A stretch of DNA of 64,000 bases from Caldilinea sp. CFX5 (lineage in GTDB: Bacteria; Chloroflexota; Anaerolineae; Caldilineales; Caldilineaceae): positions 1-64,000 of the forward strand of contig QWII01000057.1 in assembly GCA_021405325.1 (NCBI GenBank), in the 5' to 3' direction. A model generated the notes under the pieces. That model saw nothing but the letters and a program-made list of their open reading frames with translations. It did not search any database and was not told the origin of the DNA. The position numbers and the translations under genes are program-made. Every line of letters begins with the position of its first letter. Positions within the stretch are counted from its first letter, which is position 1. Shown here one piece after another: positions 51,526-60,331 of this stretch.

Positions 51526-51727
51526 TGTAGGGGCGTACCCTTGCGGTCGCCCCAATTGTATGAAGCGAAAGGTTCCTCCAAAAACACGAGGGCTTGCCTG
51601 TCATTCTGAAAGAATCTCTAGATTACAATACACCAGAGATTCTTTCAGACTTGTCCTCGTAAGGAATGACAGACGAGTCATCCTTGTTTTAGGGGAACGG
51701 GGGCGACCACAAGGGTACGCCCCTACA
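51526..51727. repeat. Nested ~200-bp element with 28-bp terminal inverted repeats
   Basis: TGTAGGGGCGTACCCTTG at 51526 is complementary to the end at 51727, with one mismatch over 28 bases. Inside is a second pair around AGAGATTCTTTCAGA and its complement. It resembles a MITE and fills the gap between two same-strand genes. Confidence 0.82.
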
Positions 51728-51737
51728 AGGTAAACCT

Positions 51738-53249
51738 TCATTCCGGTTGCAATTGCAATGAATAGCGCTCCTTGCCTTGCCAGTCCACCACACGGTAAGT
51801 AAGCGCGCCATCTTCATCAATAGCCACTTGCCCGAAGTTGAAGAGATCGCCCATAAATTCACCCTCGGCATAGAGGACGGTCGGGTTCAAGGTCGGGTCG
51901 AGGGTGGCAGGTGGCGCCAGGGGGATGGCGCTCAGTGGGCTGGAGGCTAGTTCGTAAAAGTTGGGTGCGCCATCGCGATCGGGGTCATAGCTGATGGCGT
52001 AGGGCCAGTGAGTATCGCCGGCCAGGAAGACGACGTTGTGAATGTCGTGGGTCGCCAGATAGAAGGTGAGCGCCAGTAACTCCGATTCGTAACCGGAGCG
52101 TTCGGTGTAGTTGGCCCAGCCGTCGCGACCATCGACTTCGGGCTGGGGGAAGCCGGTGGGGTAGGCCAGCGGCACGCTCGTTACAATAAACTTCCAGGTG
52201 GCGTCTGAGTCAGCCAGCCCCTGCTGCAACCAGGCGAACTGCTCGGCGCCGAGCATGGTCTTGGGTTTCAGCGTGCGCGGGTGGGGGTCCCAGTTCACAT
52301 TAGGGTCGCGGTAGGAACGGGTGTCAAGGATAAAGAAATCAGCGTGTGCGCCATAACGCACCTGGCGGTAGATGCGGTTTGGTTCTTCGGCACTGCCGGT
52401 CAAAGGCCAATATTCAAAATAGGCTTGCGTGCCGGCGGTCAACAGGTCGGCATTGAGCGCCTTGATCTGCGGCCCGCCAAAGTCGTTGATCAATTCGTGG
52501 TCGTCCCAGGTGACATAGACTGGTGTTGTCGCCAAAAACTCGGCATAATTCGTATCTTCCAGGTGGTAGCGATAGCGGGTGCGATAGCCGGCCAGGTCAT
52601 GATACGGGCCTTCGGCGCCGGGGACATTCTTGTCGCCATCACAGGGCGTGTCCACATAGATGCTGTCGCCGGTGATCATAAAGAAATCGGGTTGCATGGC
52701 GGCCATCTGGTCAAAGATGATCCAGCCGGTCTCCTTGTCGCGACAGTAGTTCTGCCCGCCCAGACAAGCGCCAAAGACAAAGTTAAGCGGCGCAGCCGTC
52801 GTGTTGGCCGGCGCCGTGGTGAATTGACCGGTGGCGCGCTCGCTCATTTCATCCCCGGTGACCAAAGCAACTCGATAGTGGTAGGTTGTGTCGGCGGCCA
52901 ATCCGTCGATGGGCGCTTTGCCGGTAAAATCGGTGGCGTCGTCGATGGCGACGGTGGCGGTCATGACAATGGTGGCGAAGTCGGCGCTCTCGGCCACGTC
53001 AAAATGGAGATCACCGGCGCCACTGCCCCGCGCCCAGAGGACGGCGCCGGTCGCGCTGATCTCGCCGCTGATAGGGCCGTGGGTGATCGCCGGCGCGTCA
53101 CGCTGTTGGGCCAGCGTTTGGATCGCCCCCTGCTCTACCATTGTATGGGGAGCCGATAGACAAGCAGAAAGCGCCATCGACAAAACAAAGAACAGGGCCA
53201 CAAGCAAAAAGGGACGGCGGGCATCAGTAGCGCGTGACAAACGAGCCAT
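51738..53249 (-). CDS. phoD: PhoD-type alkaline phosphatase/phosphodiesterase lipoprotein
   Basis: A 503-residue lipoprotein. The signal peptide (~13-29) ends at the lipobox LSAC with Cys30. An N-terminal Ig-like domain (ITHGPISGEISATGAVLWARG) precedes the metal domain: FGACLGGQNYC, MITGDSIYVDTPC, TWDDHELINDFGG and FLAGDTHWPYAIS. PhoD enzymes release phosphate from phosphodiesters or wall polymers outside the cell, usually with Ca and Fe. No Pho box was searched for with certainty. It lies at the 5' end of the minus-strand catabolic region. Confidence 0.9.
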   Translation of the reverse strand: MARLSRATDARRPFLLVALFFVLSMALSACLSAPHTMVEQGAIQTLAQQRDAPAITHGPISGEISATGAVLWARGSGAGDLHFDVAESADFATIVMTATVAIDDATDFTGKAPIDGLAADTTYHYRVALVTGDEMSERATGQFTTAPANTTAAPLNFVFGACLGGQNYCRDKETGWIIFDQMAAMQPDFFMITGDSIYVDTPCDGDKNVPGAEGPYHDLAGYRTRYRYHLEDTNYAEFLATTPVYVTWDDHELINDFGGPQIKALNADLLTAGTQAYFEYWPLTGSAEEPNRIYRQVRYGAHADFFILDTRSYRDPNVNWDPHPRTLKPKTMLGAEQFAWLQQGLADSDATWKFIVTSVPLAYPTGFPQPEVDGRDGWANYTERSGYESELLALTFYLATHDIHNVVFLAGDTHWPYAISYDPDRDGAPNFYELASSPLSAIPLAPPATLDPTLNPTVLYAEGEFMGDLFNFGQVAIDEDGALTYRVVDWQGKERYSLQLQPE

Positions 53250-53442
53250 ACGATCCTCCTAAATTGATTGCGGTGGACGCCAGGGTGCCAATCATCATCA
53301 TCATTGCAATAAAATTCACGATAACCTTAGCTTCTGATCATACATGGTTCGCCCGATTTTACCAAACCAGCGTTTGATCCGGCCCAACTTTGCATCTGCC
53401 GTCAACTTCTGGCATGATGCAATACTTACAGAGGAGGAGAAA

Positions 53443-54354
53443 ATGAACCAATCACCACCAACCGTTGCCATCATCAGCCCCGGCGATATGGGGCATGTCG
53501 TCGGCAAAGTCTTAGCCGGCCATGGCTTGCATGTCATCACCGCTTTACATAGCCGTAGCGAACGAACGCGGCAACTGGCGCAACGCGCCGGGATCCATGA
53601 TGTCGGCACACTGGAGCAAGTTGTCCGGCGGGCCGACATTATTCTGTCGATCCTGGTGCCGGATCAGGCGGTCGCCACCGCGCAGGTGGTCGCGCAAGCG
53701 CTGGCGGATGCCAATCAGGAAGTGCTTTATGTAGACTGTAATGCGATTGCACCCCAAACGGCCCATGAAATCGGCCGTATCATAAGCGGCGCCGGCAGTC
53801 GCTATGTCGATGCCGGCATTATCGGGCCACCGCCGCACAAACCTGGGACGACCCGCTTTTACGCTGCCGGTCCAGAGGCGGCCACCTTTGCCCAACTCAA
53901 CAACTTTGGCCTGGCGATCATCAACCTAGGCCCTGAAATCGGGCAGGCATCCGCCTTCAAAATGTGTTACGCCGCGCTGACCAAAGGTTTAACCGCCCTG
54001 GGCACTGAACTGTTGACCGCCGCCGAAGCGTTTGGCATCAGTCAGCCCCTGGCGCAGGAGTTTGCCAATAGTCAGGCCGCGTTATATAAACAGTTGCAAC
54101 AAGCGCTGCCCGGGATGCCGGCCAAAGCCCACCGCTGGATCGGTGAAATGGAGGAGATCGCGCAGACCTTTGGCGCCATTGGTCTAACGCCCCAGATCCT
54201 GGCCGGCGCCGCCGAGCTTTACCGTTTTGTGCATAACACACCCCTTGGTCAACTCACACCGGAAGATCCCAAACCGGAATTTCAGGCGATGATTGCGACG
54301 TTGGCGCAGGAGCTTGCCAAAAAGCAGCAAATCGGTAAGCCTTTTGGAGATTGA
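53443..54354 (+). CDS. NAD-binding 6-phosphogluconate/beta-hydroxyacid dehydrogenase (DUF1932 type)
   Basis: A 303-residue dehydrogenase. The Rossmann motif ISPGDMGHVVGKVLAGHG is near residues 10-27 and VVRRADIILSILVPDQA follows. The C-terminal half (FKMCYAALTKGLTALGTELL) is the DUF1932 helical domain rather than the standard 6PGD domain. The ATG at 53443 has GAGGAGGAG directly upstream; an in-frame ATG at 53344 lies in a low-quality leader. The final GAT TGA bases are the first 8-base unit of an octamer palindrome. Substrate unknown; a hydroxyacid or a sugar acid is likely. Confidence 0.85.
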   Translation: MNQSPPTVAIISPGDMGHVVGKVLAGHGLHVITALHSRSERTRQLAQRAGIHDVGTLEQVVRRADIILSILVPDQAVATAQVVAQALADANQEVLYVDCNAIAPQTAHEIGRIISGAGSRYVDAGIIGPPPHKPGTTRFYAAGPEAATFAQLNNFGLAIINLGPEIGQASAFKMCYAALTKGLTALGTELLTAAEAFGISQPLAQEFANSQAALYKQLQQALPGMPAKAHRWIGEMEEIAQTFGAIGLTPQILAGAAELYRFVHNTPLGQLTPEDPKPEFQAMIATLAQELAKKQQIGKPFGD

Positions 54355-54407
54355 GAGATACAGAGATCGAAGCAAAATCTCTCAAGCTCTGTATCTCTCA
54401 AGCTCTA
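54347..54407. repeat. 8-bp-periodic palindrome containing a stop codon
   Basis: The left units are GAGATTGA, GAGATACA, GAGATCGA (54347-54370) and the right arm consists of complementary octamers (54376-54407). TTGAGAGATACAGAG (54351-54365) is perfectly complementary to 54387-54401. The TGA stop at 54352-54354 ends the first octamer. Confidence 0.82.
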
Positions 54408-54444
54408 GCAAAATAAAAAACAGATCATTCACAGAGGAACACCT

Positions 54445-55275
54445 ATGACCCGTTGGATGGCCAGCAGCCTTCAGGCAAACGGCATCAACTTACACTACTA
54501 TCGCACCGGCGGTGACAAACCAGGTGACAAACCACCGGTGGTCTTTGCCCACGGTCTGACCGATAACGGCCTCTGCTGGGCGCCCCTCGTGCGGACGTTG
54601 GCGGCGGATTACGATTGCATCATGATGGACGCGCGTGGACACGGCTGGTCATCGGCGCCGGCCAGTGGCTATACCAACGCCGACCATGCGGCTGATTATG
54701 CGGCGCTGATTCAAACATTGGAGTTAGCGCAACCGGCCATCGTCGGCCACTCGATGGGTGGCGGCACAAGCGCGCAGTTGGCGGTCAGCTATCCGGGGCT
54801 GGTCCGGGGCACGGTGCTGGAAGATCCGCCGTGGCGCCAACAAGGCGCCGGCGCTTCCCCGGAAGAGCGGCGCGCCCATGCCGAACAGTGGCGCAGTGAG
54901 GTCATTGCGAACCGCGCCAAATCGCTGGATCAATTGATCGCCGGAGTGCGACAACGCAGTCCACTCTGGTCACCGGCAGAGATCGATCAGTGGGCGCCAG
55001 CGAAACAACAAGTTTCACCACAAGCGCTCGATTATGCACGCTACCCTTCGATCCCGTGGTGGGAAGTCATTGGCCAGATCACCTGCCCAACGCTGCTGGT
55101 CGTCGCCGATGTCAGCCTGGGGGCCATTGTCGATGCTGCGACAGCGGCGCAGGCGACCACGCTCAACCCCAAGGTGGCAGTGGCGCACATTGCCGGCGCC
55201 GGTCATAATATTCGGCGGGAACAGTTTGATGCGTATGTGGCAGTGGTACGCGCGTTTCTGGCGCGTCTTTATTAG
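54445..55275 (+). CDS. Alpha/beta hydrolase
   Basis: A 276-residue hydrolase with HGLTDNGLCW (oxyanion segment), MMDARGHGWSS, the nucleophile elbow VGHSMGGGTS, and the late catalytic His in GAGHNIRRE. AGAGGAA lies ~7 bases before the ATG. It could be an esterase, lactonase or C-C hydrolase; nothing in the lid region points to one substrate. It follows the dehydrogenase with an octamer palindrome between them. No signal peptide. Confidence 0.87.
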   Translation: MTRWMASSLQANGINLHYYRTGGDKPGDKPPVVFAHGLTDNGLCWAPLVRTLAADYDCIMMDARGHGWSSAPASGYTNADHAADYAALIQTLELAQPAIVGHSMGGGTSAQLAVSYPGLVRGTVLEDPPWRQQGAGASPEERRAHAEQWRSEVIANRAKSLDQLIAGVRQRSPLWSPAEIDQWAPAKQQVSPQALDYARYPSIPWWEVIGQITCPTLLVVADVSLGAIVDAATAAQATTLNPKVAVAHIAGAGHNIRREQFDAYVAVVRAFLARLY

Positions 55276-55336
55276 GTGGTATAATGCGTTTGGCTGTGCA
55301 GCCAGGTAGCAATGCGCTTCAGATTAGGAGGTGCCG

Positions 55337-55744
55337 ATGAGTTTTCAAAATGGGGTCAATCCCTTTGCCAACCGCTATCAGATTGTCGAAGCCAATGGCA
55401 CGCTGATGATCAGTGAGAGCCGAGTCTCGCTCTTTGATGTAATGATCCTGCACGACGAAGGGGATTCGATCTATGAAATTAGCATGACCTATAATCTGAC
55501 GCCGCTCCAGGTGCAGACGGCGGTTGATTATATCGAAAAACATCGCGCTACGTTGGAGCCGGAACTAGCAGAAGCGATTCGTGCGCGTGAAGAACGGGAA
55601 CGCTATTACCGCGCCATTCAGAAGGAAATTGAGGAAAGAATTGCCAAAGAGCCGATGACGCCGCAACGCGCTGCATTTTATGCGTTGCGCGAAAAGAATC
55701 GTCTCAAAGCTGAGGTACAAGGCAATGCAGCAGATTTTGAGTGA
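55337..55744 (+). CDS. DUF433-type antitoxin-like protein
   Basis: A 135-residue protein. The N-terminal ~65 residues (VEANGTLMISESRVSLFDVMILHDEGDSIYEI and YNLTPLQVQTAVDYI, described in two parts) fit DUF433, a winged-helix-like antitoxin domain common beside PIN-like toxins. The C-terminus is a charged helix (AIRAREERERYY). The ATG at 55337 has AGGAGG 6 bases upstream. The next gene overlaps it by 20 bases, a common arrangement for toxin-antitoxin pairs. Confidence 0.75.
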   Translation: MSFQNGVNPFANRYQIVEANGTLMISESRVSLFDVMILHDEGDSIYEISMTYNLTPLQVQTAVDYIEKHRATLEPELAEAIRAREERERYYRAIQKEIEERIAKEPMTPQRAAFYALREKNRLKAEVQGNAADFE

Positions 55745-56129
55745 TCACAATTGTGAAGGACAAGCCGAACTGCTCTTTCAAACCCTACGCTATACCGGAT
55801 ATTTGTCTTTCATGGCAATGGAGTTGCTAAACTTCGCAGATATTGGATTACCTCACAGCACTGATGATGAAGTTGTCTGGCAGCTCTGTCAGGAGCGTGG
55901 TTATTTACTTTTGACCGGCAATCGAACGGGAACGGATCAAGACGAAGCGCTTGAGTTTGTCATTCGCCGTTATGTGACGCCCAATACATTGCCGGTCATT
56001 ACGATTAGTAACTTAAAACGGATCAAGCCCAATCCGCTCTACCGAAAACGTTGCGCTGAAAGTTTAGCCGAAATGGTCTTTGACCTTGCGCGCTATCGTG
56101 GCGTAACACGGTTGTTTATCCCTGGATAA
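55725..56129 (+). CDS. PIN-like (DUF5615-related) toxin candidate
   Basis: A 134-residue protein starting at an ATG inside the DUF433 gene. The first strand MQQILSDHNCEGQ carries an Asp typical of PIN-like nucleases, and LLTGNRTGTDQDEALEF supplies further acidic residues; RYRGVTRLFIPG is a conserved tail. Similar proteins are often mis-annotated as malonyltransferases. The overlap with DUF433 suggests a toxin-antitoxin pair, probably an RNase kept in check by the upstream product. Activity not demonstrated. Confidence 0.65.
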   Translation: MQQILSDHNCEGQAELLFQTLRYTGYLSFMAMELLNFADIGLPHSTDDEVVWQLCQERGYLLLTGNRTGTDQDEALEFVIRRYVTPNTLPVITISNLKRIKPNPLYRKRCAESLAEMVFDLARYRGVTRLFIPG

Positions 56130-56161
56130 CAAATTAAACACGGAAACGATGGAGAATTCTT

Positions 56162-57226
56162 GTGAGCAAAACATTAAAAGTTGGTGTAATCGGCATTGGG
56201 GGCATTGCCCGCACGCATATGCCGGGGTGGGCGGCGTCGCAACACGCCGAGGTGGTGGCCGGCAGCGACATTAACGGCAAAGCGTTGGAAGAGTGGGGAC
56301 GCATCCACGGCGCCACCAAACTCTCGACCGACCCGGCCGATCTCTTCCGCGACCCGGATATTGACATTATCGACATCTGCACCCCCAACATGTACCACGC
56401 CCCGCTAGCGATTGCGGCGTTGGCGGCGGGCAAGCATGTCATCTGCGAAAAGCCACTGGCGCCGACGCCGGGCGAAATCAAGCAAATGATCGCGGCCCGT
56501 GATCGCGCCGGCAAACTGCTGATGACGGCGCAACATTTCCGCTTCAAGGGCAATTCCCAGGCGATGAAGCGCGAGATCAGCACCGGCACGCTGGGCGACA
56601 TCTACCACGCCCGCAGTTGGATGTTGCGGCGCAATGGCTTTATCCCGTCGGCGACCTTCCTGCAAAAGAAGCACAGCGGCGGCGGCCCTTGTATCGACAT
56701 TGGCGTCCATGTGCTGGATCTCACCCTCTGGTTGATGGGCAACCCGCAGCCGGCGGTGGTGACAGGGGTGGCCAAGGCGCCGCTGGCCCATCTGCCTGGT
56801 CAATTTGCGGCGTGGACAGGCGCGCCGGTCAATTCAGCCGAATGGGATGTGGAAGATTTTGCCGCCGCCTTTGTCCGCTTTGAAAATGGCGCAACGCTGG
56901 TCATTGAAGTAAGCTGGCTGCTCCACCATGACATTCAGGGCGAGGATATGCAGATCTGGCTCTATGGCACCGGTGGCGGCGCGCATTGGCCCAAGGCCGA
57001 TTTCCTCTCCTCCAACTACGAGACGCGCCAGCTTTACAACCGCACGCTGCAACTGACCAAAGACCCCATGGAACCCCATGCGCTGGAATGTGTCGAATTT
57101 GCGCGCGCGGTTGCCGAAGGCGCGCCGTCGCCCGTGCCGGCGGAGCATTCGTTGCAGGTGTTATCGATTCTGGATGGAATCTATCGCAGCCAGAAGAGCG
57201 GCGGCGAGGTGCGGCTGGAATTGTAA
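56162..57226 (+). CDS. Gfo/Idh/MocA family oxidoreductase 2
   Basis: A 354-residue NAD(P)-dependent dehydrogenase with GVIGIGGIARTHMPGW (Rossmann) and ICEKPLAPTPGEIKQM (EKP signature). The C-terminal domain has the catalytic-type HSGGGPCIDIGVHVLDLTLW, where D and H are conserved in active members. The start is GTG at 56162 with GGAG 9 bases upstream. Only moderately similar to the other Gfo/Idh gene at 2087. It may process sugars brought in by the ABC importer encoded convergently. Confidence 0.9.
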   Translation: MSKTLKVGVIGIGGIARTHMPGWAASQHAEVVAGSDINGKALEEWGRIHGATKLSTDPADLFRDPDIDIIDICTPNMYHAPLAIAALAAGKHVICEKPLAPTPGEIKQMIAARDRAGKLLMTAQHFRFKGNSQAMKREISTGTLGDIYHARSWMLRRNGFIPSATFLQKKHSGGGPCIDIGVHVLDLTLWLMGNPQPAVVTGVAKAPLAHLPGQFAAWTGAPVNSAEWDVEDFAAAFVRFENGATLVIEVSWLLHHDIQGEDMQIWLYGTGGGAHWPKADFLSSNYETRQLYNRTLQLTKDPMEPHALECVEFARAVAEGAPSPVPAEHSLQVLSILDGIYRSQKSGGEVRLEL

Positions 57227-57235
57227 GCGGCTAAA

Positions 57236-57304
57236 TTCACAGGGATAGGAAGGAAGACTGTTCATGAATATGAATCTGCAGTGTTCTTTCCTATCCGTGT
57301 GAAC
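57236..57304. terminator. Inverted repeat between convergent genes
   Basis: TTCACAGGGATAGGAAGG (from 57236) is complementary with a few mismatches to the arm ending at 57304 (CTATCCGTGTGAA). It separates the Gfo/Idh gene and the last gene of the ABC operon, so it may work as a two-way transcript end. No T-run follows, so it is not a classic intrinsic terminator. Confidence 0.5.
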
Positions 57305-57360
57305 TTTGGATAGTTTGATCAATAAGCAGCCGTGTATGGCGCAACGCCCAGAGAATACCC

Positions 57361-58377
57361 CTACTTATCGTATAAATAACAGGCCGCTTCATGGCCATTG
57401 CCGTTGATAGAATAGAGTGGCGGCAGCTTCTCCAAACAACGATCCATCCGATGGGGACAGCGGTTATAGAACCGGCAACCGCTGGCGGCGTTGACGCGCA
57501 TCTGTTCATCATCCAAGGAGACCACACTCTCACCGCCCCAGCGAATGGTCGGGTCGGGGACGGGGATTGAGTCGATGAGCAGTTGGACGTAGGGGTGTTT
57601 CGGGTTTTCGATCACCTGCTGTGTATCACCGCGCTCGGCCACCGTACCCTGGTAGAGCAGGTAAATCTGGTCGCCGATCTGGTAGGCGGTACTGAGGTCG
57701 TGGGTGATGTAGAGGAACGAGATGTTTTGCTCGTCACGCAATTTGAGCATGAGATCGAGAATCATGGCGCGCAAGGAAGCATCGACCATCGACACCGGTT
57801 CGTCAGCTACGATCAACCGCGGCCGGAGCAGAAAGGCGCGCGCCACCATCATGCGCTGACGTTGACCACCGCTCAACTGGTGCGGATACTTTTCCAACAC
57901 TTCCTGACCGCGCAAGCCGACCACGTTGAGGGCAGATTCGATCAGGTCGCGGGCTTCGTTCTTGTTGCGCGCCAGCTTAAAGTTGTTGATGACCAGATCA
58001 AAGATATGCTTCACCCGGTAAAACGGGTTATAGACCGCATAGGGATCCTGGAAGATCGCCTGCACTTCCCGCCGATAGTCCAGCCGTTGCTGGCTATTCA
58101 TTGTGGTAATATCGACACCTTTATAGAAAATCTCGCCGGAGGTGATCTGGGTAAAGCCCAGCACCAGATTGGCCAGCGTCGATTTGCCGCTGCCGCTTTC
58201 ACCAGCGATGGTAGTGATGGTGGCCGGTCGCTCCTGGATGGTCAGGTTATAATCTTGCAAAGCCACCGTGACGCGACGGTTCATAAAACTGCCGCCATAA
58301 ATTTTGGTTGCGTTGCGAATTTCTAATAGGGTTTGCGCACCTGATTGGGTAGATGCGTTTGGTAATGGTTGCGCCAT
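57361..58377 (-). CDS. Oligopeptide/oligosaccharide ABC transporter ATPase (OppF/DppF-like)
   Basis: A 338-residue ATPase with Walker A GESGSGKST, signature HQLSGGQRQRM, Walker B LIVADEPVSMVD and a C-terminal oligopeptide-transporter domain (CRFYNRCPHRMDRC, four-cysteine type). It forms the importer's second ATPase. Last gene of the operon; a Uma2 gene precedes it by 15 bases. The four-cysteine tail, which can bind an iron-sulfur cluster in Opp/Dpp-type ATPases, appears intact. Confidence 0.93.
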   Translation of the reverse strand: MAQPLPNASTQSGAQTLLEIRNATKIYGGSFMNRRVTVALQDYNLTIQERPATITTIAGESGSGKSTLANLVLGFTQITSGEIFYKGVDITTMNSQQRLDYRREVQAIFQDPYAVYNPFYRVKHIFDLVINNFKLARNKNEARDLIESALNVVGLRGQEVLEKYPHQLSGGQRQRMMVARAFLLRPRLIVADEPVSMVDASLRAMILDLMLKLRDEQNISFLYITHDLSTAYQIGDQIYLLYQGTVAERGDTQQVIENPKHPYVQLLIDSIPVPDPTIRWGGESVVSLDDEQMRVNAASGCRFYNRCPHRMDRCLEKLPPLYSINGNGHEAACYLYDK

Positions 58378-58392
58378 GAAACTATTTATTCC

Positions 58393-59250
58393 TCAATTTG
58401 CAGCACCGCGCAAGCGGCGAATTTCTTCTTCTAAGGCCTGTGCTCGCGCTTCCGCCGCTTCTGCTCGCGCCTCCGCCTCTATTCGGGCCTGCGCCTCAGC
58501 TTCTGCCCGTGCTTCGGCCTCTTTGTAAGCTTTCGCAATCTCAACATAATCGCCGAGCCGGTTATCATGAACATCATAACACTGGATGAGATCACCCTGT
58601 AGACCAAGCCAAAGCTGCGCTGGTTCCAACCAAAGGCGCCCCCGGGTGTCCGGGGCAAGATTCACGTAGCCATCTGGTGTTAATTCATAGCCGATCAGGC
58701 GGTAATTGGGCTGCCGGCTGGTCTTATGGGCGTCCACAATGATATAAACCAACACGCCGGCCAGTGCATATTCTTCCGGTTTATCATCCAGATCAAGCCG
58801 GCGCGTCTCCGGTGAAGTTATTTCAATAATCAACGCTGGACGTGTGCCCTCAACGCTCACATCAAACGTACCCCATTTTTTGCGTTCGCGCACACCGAAG
58901 ATAAGCGCAATATCGGGGCCATGTGCATCCAGATTGGGAACATCCCAGGCGATCCGTGTATCATGCAAGACAACGGCGCCGGGGATATCCGCGACTTGAG
59001 CAGAAATCACATTATCTAAATAGCGACAAAAGAGATGGTGTTCATCGTTATGCACACGAAAATCGCCTTCTTGTGGGTGGAGGATGTCATAAGCAGTCAA
59101 TGGGATACGTTCGTATTCGACTTTCCCTTCCGGTGTGATGCGTGGTCGAGTTCGCCAGCCGAAGCGAAAGCGGTCATGCTCTTGTACATTTTTTGCAACA
59201 CCATTGCTCGTTGTCGTTACTCTTGTTTCTGGACTAATCGCCACTGTCAT
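58393..59250 (-). CDS. Uma2 (DUF820) family PD-(D/E)XK protein A
   Basis: A 285-residue Uma2-type nuclease-fold protein. The catalytic triad outline is PDIALIFG (Asp113), IIEITSPET (Glu143) and DKPEEYALAGV (Lys157). The C-terminal ~50 residues are a coiled coil rich in Glu/Ala/Arg (AEAEAQARIEAEARAEAA). AGGAGG stands before the ATG. It lies between the two ATPase genes of the ABC importer. Uma2 proteins are abundant in Cyanobacteria and Chloroflexota; function is unknown. The coiled coil resembles that of protein B (60332). Confidence 0.82.
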   Translation of the reverse strand: MTVAISPETRVTTTSNGVAKNVQEHDRFRFGWRTRPRITPEGKVEYERIPLTAYDILHPQEGDFRVHNDEHHLFCRYLDNVISAQVADIPGAVVLHDTRIAWDVPNLDAHGPDIALIFGVRERKKWGTFDVSVEGTRPALIIEITSPETRRLDLDDKPEEYALAGVLVYIIVDAHKTSRQPNYRLIGYELTPDGYVNLAPDTRGRLWLEPAQLWLGLQGDLIQCYDVHDNRLGDYVEIAKAYKEAEARAEAEAQARIEAEARAEAAEARAQALEEEIRRLRGAAN

Positions 59251-59297
59251 TGCCGACCTCCTGTCCTAAACCTAGCACCCTTAGAACAGATTATACC

Positions 59298-60296
59298 CTA
59301 TTTCTCATACAAATGACAGGCCACCTGCTGCCGCGACGGATGTTCCTGCAAGGGTGGACGCACCTGGCGGCAGATCGCCATGACATGGGGGCAGCGCGCT
59401 TGAAAGATACAACCGGGCGGCGGGTTGCGCAGATCGTGGGTAATGCCTTCGGTGATCTTGAGCGGTTTGCGTTCTTTGATCGACGGGATCGACTCGATCA
59501 ACAACTGGGTGTAGGGGTGCATCGGCTGGGCGTAGATCTGCCGCACCGGCGCCAATTCCACTAGATGACCGGCATACATAACCGCGACGCGATCAGCCAG
59601 TTGCGCCATTAAGCCCATGTCATGGCCGATGACGATCATGGAGACGCCGAGCCGATCTTTGATGTCGAGCAGGTTTTGCGCCACCACCCGTTGCACCACT
59701 ACGTCGAGCGCGCTCGTCGGTTCGTCGGCAATGATGAGCGATGGGTTGAGCGCCACCGCCATGGCAATGCAGACACGCTGTTTCATGCCGCCGCTCAACT
59801 CATGGGGGTACATGCTGTAGATACGGCTGGGCAAGCCGACCATATTGAGCAGATCGAGCAGCCGCTCCTTGAGTTCGGCTGATGAAATATTGGGTTGATG
59901 GGTGACAATGGCATCGCCCAGTTGGGTGTTAATGCGCATGACCGGGTTGAGCGAGTTCATGGCGCCTTGGGGCACCAAGGCCATCTTGCGCCAGCGTACA
60001 TCACGCAACTCGGCATCATTGAGGGCGACGATATCAATACCATCCAGCAATACCTTGCCGCCAACAATGCGCCCCGGCGGCTGCACCAGGCGTAAAATCG
60101 CCATGGCCGTCGTCGTTTTGCCGCAGCCCGATTCACCGACCAGACCGACAATTTCACCCTGGTCGATCTTGAAGTTGACATCATCGACGGCGCGCACGTC
60201 GCCGGTTGGCGTTTCGTAATAGACTTTGAGATTTTGCACATCCAGCACCGTCGCACGCTCAGTGGCCGGATGTGCTATGCGTTTTGTTTGTTCCAT
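59298..60296 (-). CDS. Oligopeptide/oligosaccharide ABC transporter ATPase (OppD/DppD-like)
   Basis: A 332-residue ATPase with Walker A GESGCGKTTT, signature HELSGGMKQRV, Walker B IIADEPTSALD and the C-terminal oligopeptide domain with a four-cysteine motif (CIFQARCPHVMAIC). It pairs with the OppF-like ATPase to power uptake. Uma2 genes lie on both sides, 35-47 bases away. The weak ribosome site at 60296 suggests translation depends on the operon context. Confidence 0.93.
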   Translation of the reverse strand: MEQTKRIAHPATERATVLDVQNLKVYYETPTGDVRAVDDVNFKIDQGEIVGLVGESGCGKTTTAMAILRLVQPPGRIVGGKVLLDGIDIVALNDAELRDVRWRKMALVPQGAMNSLNPVMRINTQLGDAIVTHQPNISSAELKERLLDLLNMVGLPSRIYSMYPHELSGGMKQRVCIAMAVALNPSLIIADEPTSALDVVVQRVVAQNLLDIKDRLGVSMIVIGHDMGLMAQLADRVAVMYAGHLVELAPVRQIYAQPMHPYTQLLIESIPSIKERKPLKITEGITHDLRNPPPGCIFQARCPHVMAICRQVRPPLQEHPSRQQVACHLYEK

Positions 60297-60331
60297 TCCC
60301 TGTTTATAAATTCCGTTTTGTGTGATAAGCG

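Noticed and set aside
52281..53159. 292-codon plus-strand frame opposite phoD
   Set aside because: Antisense shadow. PhoD has a lipobox and all metal motifs, so the minus strand is the coding one.
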